Below, one piece after another: positions 16,697 to 24,461 of a stretch of DNA of 37,324 nt. The notes under the pieces are model-generated. The model had not been told where the DNA came from and made no database searches. It saw only the letters and a list, made by a program, of their open reading frames with translations. Origin of the DNA: an uncultured Lentisphaeria bacterium (lineage in GTDB: Bacteria > Verrucomicrobiota > Lentisphaeria > Victivallales > UBA1829). The stretch spans positions 1-37,324 of the forward strand of contig CASEFP010000086.1 in assembly GCA_949287225.1 (NCBI GenBank). The letters are read 5' to 3'. A program made the translations under genes and the position numbers. Positions within the stretch are counted from its first letter, which is position 1. Every line of letters starts with the position of its first letter.

Positions 16697-17497
16697 TCAT
16701 CTGTGGTCTTTATTGGGCACTTCCGGCAGTTCCGCCGGGGCAAGTCCTTTGCGGATCTTCGAGAAGGTTTCGGCATTGACGACGCCGCTGTCCTTCCGGT
16801 TGAGAGCGGCGGAATCGTTCCGTTTCCGGAGAACCGGATAGAGTTCGGACTCCCGCTGGGCGGCGATCAGGATCATGGCCTGCTGCGGCGGCAGGGAGAC
16901 GAAAATTGTTCCGCTGGAGGAGCCGCCCTCCCGGAAGGAGCCTTTTTCATTGGCGATTCCGATGACCCTGACGCACGGCAGAAGAACGGAGGTTTCGCGC
17001 GACTCGTTCATCTGCACGCCGGAACCGTCGCTCACTGCCATGTTCTTATCAATCGAAACGTTTTTGGCGGCGTAGGTGGAGACGATGGCGATCTCGTCAT
17101 CGGGCATCAGCATCCTGACGAGGGCGGGATCGGAGAAGGTCACGGGAACGGTCCATTCCCCCTGTCTGGCGCAGTCGCTGAGGGTGGTCTGAATCCGGAT
17201 GTCGGTCATCAGGATGTAATCGTCCTGCGAGACCGCGTGCGGCAGCTGCTGGCCGTAAGCCAGACTGACGTTTTCCCACAGAAGCGCATTTTTCGGGACG
17301 GCGGACTGCGGGATGTCCTTGTAGGTGAGCGAGCCCTGCGTCAGTTCGTCATGCGCTTCCAGCGCCCGGGCGGCGACGACGACCGATACTTTGTTTTCCG
17401 TGTCGTTCTCCTCTTTTTCAAACAGAAGTTTGCTGACGATGTAAACTGCGGCCAATCCCAGGACAACCGATACGATCAAGGGGATGATGTTTTTCAT
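16697..17497 (-). CDS. cpaB: Flp pilus assembly protein CpaB/RcpC
   Basis: A 266-residue protein with an N-terminal membrane anchor (residues 4-22) followed by a SAF-type domain (VVVAARALEAHDELTQGSL, then IPQSAVPKNALLWEN) and the RcpC/CpaB-like region (LMPDDEIAIVST, then PCVRVIGIANEKG). CpaB/RcpC proteins lie in the periplasm and are thought to assist the secretin. It is the first gene of the minus-strand Tad operon; a promoter lies at 17544-17572. The tail after about 225 is polar and not conserved. Confidence 0.87.
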   Translation of the reverse strand: MKNIIPLIVSVVLGLAAVYIVSKLLFEKEENDTENKVSVVVAARALEAHDELTQGSLTYKDIPQSAVPKNALLWENVSLAYGQQLPHAVSQDDYILMTDIRIQTTLSDCARQGEWTVPVTFSDPALVRMLMPDDEIAIVSTYAAKNVSIDKNMAVSDGSGVQMNESRETSVLLPCVRVIGIANEKGSFREGGSSSGTIFVSLPPQQAMILIAAQRESELYPVLRKRNDSAALNRKDSGVVNAETFSKIRKGLAPAELPEVPNKDHR

Positions 17498-17543
17498 TTT
17501 TGCATTTGCTCCGGTTCAGTTGATCTGTATTCTACAAGGCGTT

Positions 17544-17572
17544 AATTTACTGTGAAATGCACTTAATTTCAA
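17544..17572 (-). promoter_or_regulatory. Promoter of the Tad-like operon
   Basis: On the minus strand TTGAAA (17567-17572) and TAAATT (17544-17549) are exactly 17 nt apart, 46 nt before the cpaB start. No other promoter-like gap was seen before 6630, so the nine genes may form a single transcript. Confidence 0.6.
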
Positions 17573-17623
17573 GTTGGCTCATTTTATTTTTTCCATAACA
17601 GAATTTGTTTTTCCGCAGCATCT

Positions 17624-17651
17624 TTGCTTTTTCCGGAAAACAAGGTATATT
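17624..17651 (+). promoter_or_regulatory. Promoter of cinA-rarA
   Basis: TTGCTT (17624-17629) and TATATT (17646-17651) are 16 nt apart, 25 nt before the cinA start and divergent from the Tad promoter. Confidence 0.5.
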
Positions 17652-17676
17652 GCCCGAAATACAACGGAGTTTTTTT

Positions 17677-18945
17677 ATGAAAATCGGCGTTTTATGCATC
17701 GGGGACGAACTGCTCAAAGGGGCGGTCGTCAATACCAATCTTGCCTATATGGGACAGAAACTGCTGGAGCTCGGGATTGTTCCGGAACTTTCTCTCGAAG
17801 TGCCGGACCGTCCGGAGGACGTGGTGCGCGGACTCGAATTCGTTCTGAACAGTGCCGATTTTGTCATCACCTCAGGCGGACTGGGCCCGACTGCCGACGA
17901 TCTGACCAAACCCAGCATCGCTGAATATCTCGGATTCCCGCTTGAGCTCTGCGAGGAGGCCGCCGAGGCGATCAAGGCGCGCTGGTCGACGCTCCGGCAT
18001 GCACACGGATGGGGAAAGAACACACAGGGAACTCTCCCGTTCCATTTCCTGAACCAGGCGTATGTTCCGAAAGGGTGCCGCGTGCTGATGAACCGTTTCG
18101 GCACCGCGCCGGGAATTTACATCGCGATGAAGGAGGGCGACCGTTTCCCCGGAAAGAAAATTGTCATGCTGCCGGGACCGCCTTCCGAACTGCATCCGAT
18201 GTTTGACGATCAGGTGATCCCGATTGTCCATGAGAATATGGATGGGAAAATTTACTCCCGGCTTTTCCATGTTTCCGGCGTGCCGGAATCGAAGGTCGAG
18301 GAGAGGATGCAGCCCGTCATTCAGGCGCTGCCTGGGCTCTCGGTCGCCTACTGCGCGGCGCCGGAATTCGTGAAACTCTTTCTCAGCACCCGGGACTCCG
18401 GAATACTGGAACGGGCGTCGGAGCAGGTGCGCGCGATTTTCGCCGATTCGCTGCTTTCCGACACTTCGCGCACGGTTGCCGAGGAGGTTGTGCATCTGCT
18501 GGCCCGGACGGGACACAGGCTCGCGACGGCGGAATCGTGCACCGGCGGGCTGATCGCCTCGCTGATCACGGATGTTCCCGGCGCGTCGGAAATCTATCTG
18601 GGATCGGTTGTCTCCTACGCGAACGAGGTCAAGGCCGGGATGCTGGGGGTTGGAGAGGAGACGCTCCGGACGGCGGGCGCGGTCAGCGCCGACTGCGCTT
18701 CCGAGATGCTCTCCGGCGTCTGCGACAGGCTCGGCGCGGAGTGTGCCGTTTCCGTGACCGGCATTGCCGGGCCCAGCGGCGGGACTGCTGAAAAACCGGT
18801 CGGGCTCGTTTATATCGGGGTCCGGTATCTGGACCGTGTCCGGATTCTGGAGAACCGTTTCCGCGGCAGCCGCGAACAGATCCGCGCGCGGACGGCGGCG
18901 GTTGCATTGAACACGCTGCGGCGTCTGATTCTGGGGCTGGACTGA
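17677..18945 (+). CDS. cinA: CinA family protein (damage-inducible/competence; NMN deamidase-type C-terminal domain)
   Basis: A 422-residue, full-length CinA. The N-terminal COG1058/MoCF-like domain begins IGVLCIGDELLKGAVVNTN and contains SGGLGPTADDLT and LPGPPSEL. The C-terminal CinA/PncC-like domain (about 265-420) contains ATAESCTGGLIASLITDVPG and VTGIAGPSGG, including the catalytic-type Ser of the ESCTGG motif. Family members deamidate nicotinamide mononucleotide in NAD recycling or act as pyrophosphatases. ACGGAG upstream supports the start at 17677; a longer frame begins in the promoter. It is followed after 1 nt by rarA, so the two are co-transcribed. Function is cytoplasmic. Confidence 0.92.
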   Translation: MKIGVLCIGDELLKGAVVNTNLAYMGQKLLELGIVPELSLEVPDRPEDVVRGLEFVLNSADFVITSGGLGPTADDLTKPSIAEYLGFPLELCEEAAEAIKARWSTLRHAHGWGKNTQGTLPFHFLNQAYVPKGCRVLMNRFGTAPGIYIAMKEGDRFPGKKIVMLPGPPSELHPMFDDQVIPIVHENMDGKIYSRLFHVSGVPESKVEERMQPVIQALPGLSVAYCAAPEFVKLFLSTRDSGILERASEQVRAIFADSLLSDTSRTVAEEVVHLLARTGHRLATAESCTGGLIASLITDVPGASEIYLGSVVSYANEVKAGMLGVGEETLRTAGAVSADCASEMLSGVCDRLGAECAVSVTGIAGPSGGTAEKPVGLVYIGVRYLDRVRILENRFRGSREQIRARTAAVALNTLRRLILGLD

Positions 18946-18946
18946 A

Positions 18947-20251
18947 ATGTTTGAGGAAGCCGGATTGTTTTCATCACTTGCCGGGCGTCCGCTGGCGGAC
19001 CGCCTGCGGCCGAAGACACTCGACGAGATCGTCGGGCAGGAGCATCTTGTCGGCCCCGACGGACTTCTGCGGCGGATGATCGACTCGAAAAAAATCTCCA
19101 GCTTCATTCTCTGGGGACCTCCCGGCTGCGGCAAGACCACCGCCGCGCGGATCATGGCCAATCACACTTCCCTGCATTTCGTGGCGCTCTCCGCCGTGTT
19201 TTCCGGCATCGGGGATCTGCGCAAGGCATTCGAGGAGGCGGCGCGGAGACGGGAAATGGGGGAGGGGACGCTTCTTTTCGTGGACGAAATCCACCGCTTC
19301 AACCGCGCGCAGCAGGACGGGTTTCTCCCCTATGTCGAAAACGGCACCGTGGTGCTTGTCGGCGCGACGACCGAGAATCCCTCGTTCGAGCTGAACAGCG
19401 CGCTGCTCTCCCGCTGCAAGGTCTTCATCCTGAAGCCGCTGGATCATGACGCGCTGGAAAAGATCATCGAACGCGCCGAGAAGGAGCTGAAACGCACACT
19501 TCCCGTTGACGCGGAGGCGCGCGAAACGCTGAAGGATCTTGCCGACGGCGACGGGCGCTACATGATCAATCTTCTGGAGAGCGTCTTCAACCTGACGCCG
19601 GAGGGCGAAGCGCTGAACCGCGACGGGCTGCTGAAGATCGTCCAGCAGAAGGCGCCCGGCTATGACAAGGACCGCGACGGGCATTACAATCTCATCAGCG
19701 CGCTGCATAAATCCCTGCGCGGTTCCGATACCGACGCCGCGCTCTACTGGGCGGCGCGGATGATTGAGGGCGGCGAGGATCCCCTTTATCTTCTGCGGCG
19801 CCTGACGCGTTTTGCGATGGAGGATGTGAGTCTTGCCGACCCGAACGCGCTGAACGTCGCCATCGCCGCGTGGGACGCCTATGAACGGCTCGGTTCGCCG
19901 GAGGGCGACATCGCCATCGCGGAGCTTGTCATCTACCTCGGCACCGCGCCGAAATCGAACAGCGCCTACACGGCCTGGAGCAGGGCGTGCCGCGCCGCGA
20001 AGGAATACGGCACATTGAGTCCGCCGCCGCACATCCTGAACGCGCCGACCAAACTCATGAAGGAGATCGGCTACGGCAAGGACTACCAGTATGACCACGA
20101 CACGCCGGAGGGTTTTTCCGGACAGAATTATTTTCCCGAGAAGATGCCGCGTCAGCGCTTCTACTCGCCGCCGGAGCGCGGCTTCGAGCGCGAGATCCTC
20201 AGACGGCTCGCCTACTGGGACCGTCTGCGGCGCGAGAAATCCGGGAAATGA
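18947..20251 (+). CDS. rarA: Replication-associated recombination ATPase RarA (MgsA)
   Basis: A 434-residue AAA+ ATPase. LADRLRPKTLDEIVGQEHLVG opens the ATPase domain; Walker A GPPGCGKT is at 57-64 and Walker B LLFVDEIHRFN at about 108-118. ATTENPSFELNSALLSRCKVF carries sensor 1 and the arginine-finger region, and the C-terminal half has the RarA/MgsA tetramerisation signatures (YWAARMIEGGEDPLYLLRRL, YLGTAPKSNSAYTA, GKDYQYDHD). RarA acts at stalled replication forks in the cytoplasm. Its ATG is 1 nt after the cinA stop, so translation is probably coupled. Confidence 0.95.
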   Translation: MFEEAGLFSSLAGRPLADRLRPKTLDEIVGQEHLVGPDGLLRRMIDSKKISSFILWGPPGCGKTTAARIMANHTSLHFVALSAVFSGIGDLRKAFEEAARRREMGEGTLLFVDEIHRFNRAQQDGFLPYVENGTVVLVGATTENPSFELNSALLSRCKVFILKPLDHDALEKIIERAEKELKRTLPVDAEARETLKDLADGDGRYMINLLESVFNLTPEGEALNRDGLLKIVQQKAPGYDKDRDGHYNLISALHKSLRGSDTDAALYWAARMIEGGEDPLYLLRRLTRFAMEDVSLADPNALNVAIAAWDAYERLGSPEGDIAIAELVIYLGTAPKSNSAYTAWSRACRAAKEYGTLSPPPHILNAPTKLMKEIGYGKDYQYDHDTPEGFSGQNYFPEKMPRQRFYSPPERGFEREILRRLAYWDRLRREKSGK

Positions 20252-20302
20252 ATTTCGCAGGCCGATTCCGGATAAAAGGCTCTTTCCAAATGCGGAAATT
20301 AT

Positions 20303-20330
20303 TTGCAATTCCGTCATTTTCTGTTAGATT
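20303..20330 (+). promoter_or_regulatory. Promoter of iorA-iorB-paaK-ACT
   Basis: TTGCAA (20303-20308) and TAGATT (20325-20330) are 16 nt apart, 40 nt before the iorA start. No terminator was seen after rarA, so read-through is possible. Confidence 0.45.
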
Positions 20331-20370
20331 ACCTCTTTTATCAAACGCAATTTACCAAGGATGAAAGATT

Positions 20371-21951
20371 ATGGCTGAACAACGCAAGATCCTCAGCGGC
20401 GACGAAGCGGTCGCCGAGGCGGCTCTCGCCTGCGGCGTGAAACTCGGAACCGGATATCCCGGCACGCCGTCGACCGAGATTCTCGAACATTTTTCCGCCA
20501 TCGGCGGCAGCGCCGAATGGGCGCCCAATGAAAAAGTCGCGCTGGAAGTGGCTTCCGGCGTCGCGTTTTCCGGCGCGAAAACGATTGTCACGATGAAGCA
20601 TGTCGGACTCAACGTCGCGGCCGATCCGCTCTTCACGCTCGCCTACACGGGCGTCGAGGGGGGGCTGATTCTGGTCTCCGCCGATGATCCGGGAATGGCT
20701 TCCAGCCAGAATGAACAGGACAACCGCCTTTACGCGGCGGCCGCGCAGATCCCGATGCTGGAACCCTCCGACAGTCAGGAGGCCTACGACTTCACTGTCC
20801 GCGCCTATGAGATTTCCGAACAGTTCCGCGTGCCGGTCCTGCTGCGCATGACCACGCGCGTCTGCCACTCCCGCGGCGTGGTGAAGTGCTGGAAGGAGCG
20901 GGAAACGCCTGCTTCGAAAAACTACCGCCGCGCCGTCCGCGAGCGTGTGATGATTCCCGCTTTCGCCAGAGGGGCGCATGTCCGGCTGGTCGACGGCATG
21001 AAGGCGCTGGCGAAATGGAACGAGAGTTCCGATCTCCACGTTGTTTCCGGGCCCGGGAAGGCGGAGCTGGGCATCATCTGCGCGGGAGCAGCTTATCAGC
21101 ATGCGCAAGAAGCGTTTCCGGAGGCGCGGATTCTCAAGCTCGGCATGACCTGGCCGCTTCCGTATGAGGCGATCCGCGCGTTTGTGAAGGGGAATGACCG
21201 CACCGTCGTGGTCGAGGAAGGCGAGAAGTTCATGGCGGGGAAGATCCTTGCCGAGGGAATCAAAGTCGAGCCCAAGGGCGACGCGTTCCTGTTCGGGGAG
21301 CTCAATGTGGCAAAGGTGAAGCGCCTGGTCAATAAAGACGAAACGCCGGAAGCGCCGCCGAAGCCGGGGCGTCCGCCGCAGCTCTGTCCGGGATGCCCGC
21401 ACCGCAAGGTCTTCGAGACCCTGCGCGATCTCGGATGCATCGTCTCCGGCGACATCGGGTGCTACACGCTCGGCGTGCTTCCGCCGTTCAGCGCGATCGA
21501 CTGCTGCGTCTGCATGGGCGCGAGCATCGGCGCTGGTCTCGGGCTCCGGCACGGGCTTGCGGAGGAGGACGCGCGCAAGGTTGTCAGCGTCATCGGCGAC
21601 AGCACGTTCGTCCACAGCGGCATCACGGGGATCGTGGAGATGGTCTACAACAAGCCCGCGACAGGGCATCTCGTCCTGATTCTTGATAACTCCACGACGG
21701 CGATGACCGGACTTCAGGAGAATCCAGCGACCGGGCGTCACCTCAATATGACCGATGCTTCCCAGCTGGATCTCGCCGCGCTCTGCAAGGCGGCCGGCGC
21801 GGATCATGTGGACGTGATTGATCCGACGCTCAACCATGACGCGTTTGTCGCGCTCATCAAAGAGCGTCTCGCCTCGAACGACGCAAGCGTCATCATCGCG
21901 CGCCGTCCCTGCATTCTCCAGATGAAGAAACTTTCCAAGATCAAGAAATAA
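20371..21951 (+). CDS. iorA: Indolepyruvate:ferredoxin oxidoreductase alpha subunit (no ferredoxin domain)
   Basis: A 526-residue thiamine-diphosphate enzyme that oxidatively decarboxylates arylpyruvates to aryl-acyl-CoA with ferredoxin as acceptor. The N-terminal domain carries GTGYPGTPSTEILEHF and the thiamine-activating Glu region NEKVALEVASG; LCPGCPHR lies near residue 340; the thiamine/Mg site is GDSTF followed by ILDNSTTAMTG. IorA proteins commonly end in a two-[4Fe-4S] ferredoxin domain of about 70 residues; here the chain stops after RRPCILQMKKLSKIKK and no CxxCxxC cluster motif is present. No frameshifted remnant is visible, because iorB begins 12 bp later with its own GGAGG. The cofactor path is therefore altered or the partner ferredoxin docks directly. 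Confidence 0.9.
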   Translation: MAEQRKILSGDEAVAEAALACGVKLGTGYPGTPSTEILEHFSAIGGSAEWAPNEKVALEVASGVAFSGAKTIVTMKHVGLNVAADPLFTLAYTGVEGGLILVSADDPGMASSQNEQDNRLYAAAAQIPMLEPSDSQEAYDFTVRAYEISEQFRVPVLLRMTTRVCHSRGVVKCWKERETPASKNYRRAVRERVMIPAFARGAHVRLVDGMKALAKWNESSDLHVVSGPGKAELGIICAGAAYQHAQEAFPEARILKLGMTWPLPYEAIRAFVKGNDRTVVVEEGEKFMAGKILAEGIKVEPKGDAFLFGELNVAKVKRLVNKDETPEAPPKPGRPPQLCPGCPHRKVFETLRDLGCIVSGDIGCYTLGVLPPFSAIDCCVCMGASIGAGLGLRHGLAEEDARKVVSVIGDSTFVHSGITGIVEMVYNKPATGHLVLILDNSTTAMTGLQENPATGRHLNMTDASQLDLAALCKAAGADHVDVIDPTLNHDAFVALIKERLASNDASVIIARRPCILQMKKLSKIKK

Positions 21952-21963
21952 GGAGGTCGCAAC

Positions 21964-22431
21964 ATGGGCACCAAGCTGACAAACGTTCTGTTCGCGGGCA
22001 TCGGCGGACAGGGGATTATCAAGGCCTCCGACATGCTGACGGAAGCCGCTTTCCGGATGAATTACGATGTGAAGAAAAGTGAACTCCACGGCATGAGCCA
22101 GCGCGGAGGTTCGGTTTCGAGCGATGTGCGCTTCGGGGAGAAGGTCTTCAGCCCGATGATCCCCGAGGGGGAGGCGGATTATCTGGTCGCGGTCTCCGAG
22201 GATCAGATCGAAGTCAATGAAAAGTATCTGAAAAAGGACGCGGTCATCATCCGCCCCTCCGACATCGACGGGGAGGATGCGAAATCCCGAATGCTGAATA
22301 TCGCCATGCTCGGACGGCTCAACCGTTATCTCAAGTTTCCCGAGGAGCTCTGGATCACGCTGATCCGCGAGTCTTTCAGTGGCGAGATCGCCGAGCAGAA
22401 TATCGCGGCCTTCAAACGGGCGCAGGATTAA
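21964..22431 (+). CDS. iorB: Indolepyruvate:ferredoxin oxidoreductase beta subunit
   Basis: A 155-residue protein of the pyruvate/ketoisovalerate oxidoreductase gamma family, the small subunit partner of IorA. LFAGIGGQGIIKASDMLTEAA is the family signature, followed by KSELHGMSQRGGSVSSDVRFG and DYLVAVSEDQIEVN. It is shorter than many IorB proteins (about 190) but ends cleanly. AGGAGG lies about 6 nt before the start, and the gene sits between iorA and paaK, so the three are likely one transcript. Confidence 0.9.
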   Translation: MGTKLTNVLFAGIGGQGIIKASDMLTEAAFRMNYDVKKSELHGMSQRGGSVSSDVRFGEKVFSPMIPEGEADYLVAVSEDQIEVNEKYLKKDAVIIRPSDIDGEDAKSRMLNIAMLGRLNRYLKFPEELWITLIRESFSGEIAEQNIAAFKRAQD

Positions 22432-22461
22432 GAGTCGAGACACAACAGAGGGGCTGAAAAA

Positions 22462-23796
22462 ATGTCACAATACAAACGAATGGAAAATCCGATGTTCAAT
22501 CCGGTCAGCGCGCCGGATTATCTGCCTCCGGAAAAACTCCGCGAACTGCAGACCGAGCGTTTCGCGTTCATCATCCGCCGCGCCTACGAGAACGTGCCGT
22601 TCTACCGGAAACGCATGGACGACAAAAACGTGAAGCCGGAGGACTTCCGGACACTTGACGATGTGAAGAAACTTCCCTTCACGATCAAGGCGGATCTGCG
22701 CGACACCTATCCCTTCGGCCTGTTTGCCAGCCCCCTCAAGGACATTGTCCGCCTGCACGCCTCCAGCGGCACGACCGGCAAGCCGATCGTTGTCGCCTAC
22801 ACGAAGAGCGATCTTGACGTATGGCAGGAGACGATGATGCGCACGATGGCGGCGGCGGGCGTCTCCAAGGACGATATCGTGCAGGTGGCTTTCGGCTACG
22901 GTCTTTTCACCGGCGGGCTCGGCGCGCATTACGGCGCCGAGGGGCTCGGTGCGACCGTGATCCCTGCGTCCGGCGGCAACACCGAGCGCCAGATCATGCT
23001 GATGAAGGACTTCGGCGTGACCGCGGTCGCCTGCACTCCCAGCTATTTCGTCCACATCATTGAAGTTGCGGAAAAGATGGGCGTGGATCTCCACAAGCTC
23101 CCGCTCCGGCGCGGCATGTTCGGCGCGGAACCCTGGACCGAGGAGATGCGTCGTCACATCGAGGAGAGCGCGGGAATCAGGGCATTCGACATCTACGGCC
23201 TTTCCGAAATCACCGGCCCCGGCGTCGGCGCGGCGTGCGAGTGCCAGTGCGGACTTCATATCTTCGAGGATCACTACTATCCGGAGATCATCGACCCCGA
23301 CACGCTGGAAGTCCTGCCGGACGGTCAGGAGGGCGAGCTGGTGCTGAGCACCCTCTCCAAGATGGCGATGCCGATGATCCGCTACCGGACGCGCGACCTG
23401 ACCAGCATCATGACCGAACGCTGCGCCTGCGGACGGACGATCCGGCGGATCAGCAAGATTTCACACCGCAGCGACGACATGTTCATCATCCGCGGCGTCA
23501 ACGTCTTCCCGTCGCAGATCGAAACGGCGATCCTCAACGAGGAGAAGAACCTGCCGCATTATAAGATCATCCTCACGCGCAGCCACGGGCTCGACAATGT
23601 CGAGGTCGACATCGAAATGACGCAGGAGATGTTCAGCGACAAGGTGAGCGCGATCGAATCGCTGACCGCGCGCTTCTCCCATGCGATTGAAAAGGTTCTC
23701 GGCATCCGCGTCGCGGTCAAGATGCTGCCGCCGAACTCCATTCCGAGGAGCGAGGGCAAGGCGAAACGCGTCATCGACCGCCGCGGCAACAATTAA
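22462..23796 (+). CDS. paaK: Phenylacetate-CoA ligase
   Basis: A 444-residue adenylate-forming enzyme that converts phenylacetate (or indoleacetate) with ATP and CoA to the acyl-CoA, or runs in reverse to yield ATP. The P-loop-like motif LHASSGTTGKPIVVAYT lies near residue 97-113; DIYGLSEITGPGVG, IRYRTRDLTSI and MFIIRGVNVFPSQIE are PaaK signatures. AGGGG precedes the start. With IorAB upstream, the cluster fits fermentation of aromatic amino acids: arylpyruvate to aryl-acyl-CoA to free acid with ATP formation (established for similar clusters; direction here is inferred). The protein is cytoplasmic. Confidence 0.93.
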   Translation: MSQYKRMENPMFNPVSAPDYLPPEKLRELQTERFAFIIRRAYENVPFYRKRMDDKNVKPEDFRTLDDVKKLPFTIKADLRDTYPFGLFASPLKDIVRLHASSGTTGKPIVVAYTKSDLDVWQETMMRTMAAAGVSKDDIVQVAFGYGLFTGGLGAHYGAEGLGATVIPASGGNTERQIMLMKDFGVTAVACTPSYFVHIIEVAEKMGVDLHKLPLRRGMFGAEPWTEEMRRHIEESAGIRAFDIYGLSEITGPGVGAACECQCGLHIFEDHYYPEIIDPDTLEVLPDGQEGELVLSTLSKMAMPMIRYRTRDLTSIMTERCACGRTIRRISKISHRSDDMFIIRGVNVFPSQIETAILNEEKNLPHYKIILTRSHGLDNVEVDIEMTQEMFSDKVSAIESLTARFSHAIEKVLGIRVAVKMLPPNSIPRSEGKAKRVIDRRGNN

Positions 23797-23816
23797 ACGG
23801 GAAAGGATTCTTCAGA

Positions 23817-24245
23817 ATGAAACTCAACCAGCTCTCCATCTTTGCGGAAAACAAGCCGGGCTCGCTGAACAGAATCTGCGGCATCCTGGCGGAAAACAAC
23901 ATCGACATTCTGACGCTCTCTCTTGCGGATACCACGGATTTCGGCATTCTCCGGATCATCACGAAGGACTGGGAAAAGGCGCGTGACGTCCTCACGGAAA
24001 ACCGGATCATCGTCCGCGTGACCGACGTGGTCGCCGTCGAGGTGCCGAACCGTCCCGGCGGCATGTGTTCGATTCTCGACACGCTCAGCAAATATTCGAT
24101 CAACGTGGAATACATGTATGCGTTTGCGGCGACGAAGGCGGCGATCATCATTCTCCGTGTCGACGCGCCCGACATGGCGATTGAGAAACTCAAGGCGGAC
24201 GGTTCCGTGAAATTCGTCCGTCCCGAGGACATCTTTCCGCAGTAA
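23817..24245 (+). CDS. Tandem ACT-domain protein
   Basis: A 142-residue protein made of two ACT domains: MKLNQLSIFAENKPGSLNRI begins the first, VVAVEVPNRPGGMCSILDTL begins the second (about residue 70). ACT domains bind amino acids and regulate metabolic enzymes. No catalytic or DNA-binding part is present. It starts 20 bp after paaK and ends just before a strong terminator, so it belongs to the same transcript. It probably senses an aromatic amino acid or product and modulates PaaK or the oxidoreductase (inference). Confidence 0.88.
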   Translation: MKLNQLSIFAENKPGSLNRICGILAENNIDILTLSLADTTDFGILRIITKDWEKARDVLTENRIIVRVTDVVAVEVPNRPGGMCSILDTLSKYSINVEYMYAFAATKAAIIILRVDAPDMAIEKLKADGSVKFVRPEDIFPQ

Positions 24246-24266
24246 CCGTTTTATGCATTTTCCCTA

Positions 24267-24300
24267 AAAAAAAGACCGGCATTGCCCGCCGGTCTTTTTT
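24267..24300. terminator. Bidirectional intrinsic terminator
   Basis: GACCGGC (24274-24280) and GCCGGTC (24288-24294) form a GC-rich stem with a 7-nt loop, flanked by A-runs on the left and T-runs on the right. It ends the ior-paaK-ACT transcript on the plus strand, and the A/T flanks allow it to work for the minus-strand operon that arrives from 24462. Confidence 0.92.
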
Positions 24301-24461
24301 GGTTTCTGCCAGATTATTAAAAAAATAGTTTCATAGTGCGATGCTTCGCTTCGCCAAAATAGCTTCGTGCTCTCAAGTCTGCCCTTCCGCAGTCCAGTTG
24401 CGTAAGCTGGTCGCCGCAGGCGAAATTCCCGATACGAGCGTGTGCTCTGCACAGTGGTTGT
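24301..24461. other. Unexplained 160-bp block between convergent operons
   Basis: The block contains TAATAATCTGGC (minus strand), an AT-rich stretch, then GAAGCGAAGCATCGCACTATG and a run of GC-rich sequence (minus strand). Short open frames exist on the minus strand but have no ribosome binding site and resemble nothing. The texture differs from the flanking genes, and it could be a dispersed repeat or a small remnant of a mobile element. No tRNA or clear hairpin was seen. Confidence 0.3.

Noticed and set aside
20361..20378. A five-codon upstream frame overlapping the iorA start
   Set aside because: Its ATG follows the AAGG ribosome site with no spacing, whereas the iorA ATG is correctly spaced, so a leader peptide is unlikely.
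20341..22443. A 700-codon open frame on the minus strand
   Set aside because: Antisense to iorA and iorB, which are unmistakable. It is a codon-bias shadow.
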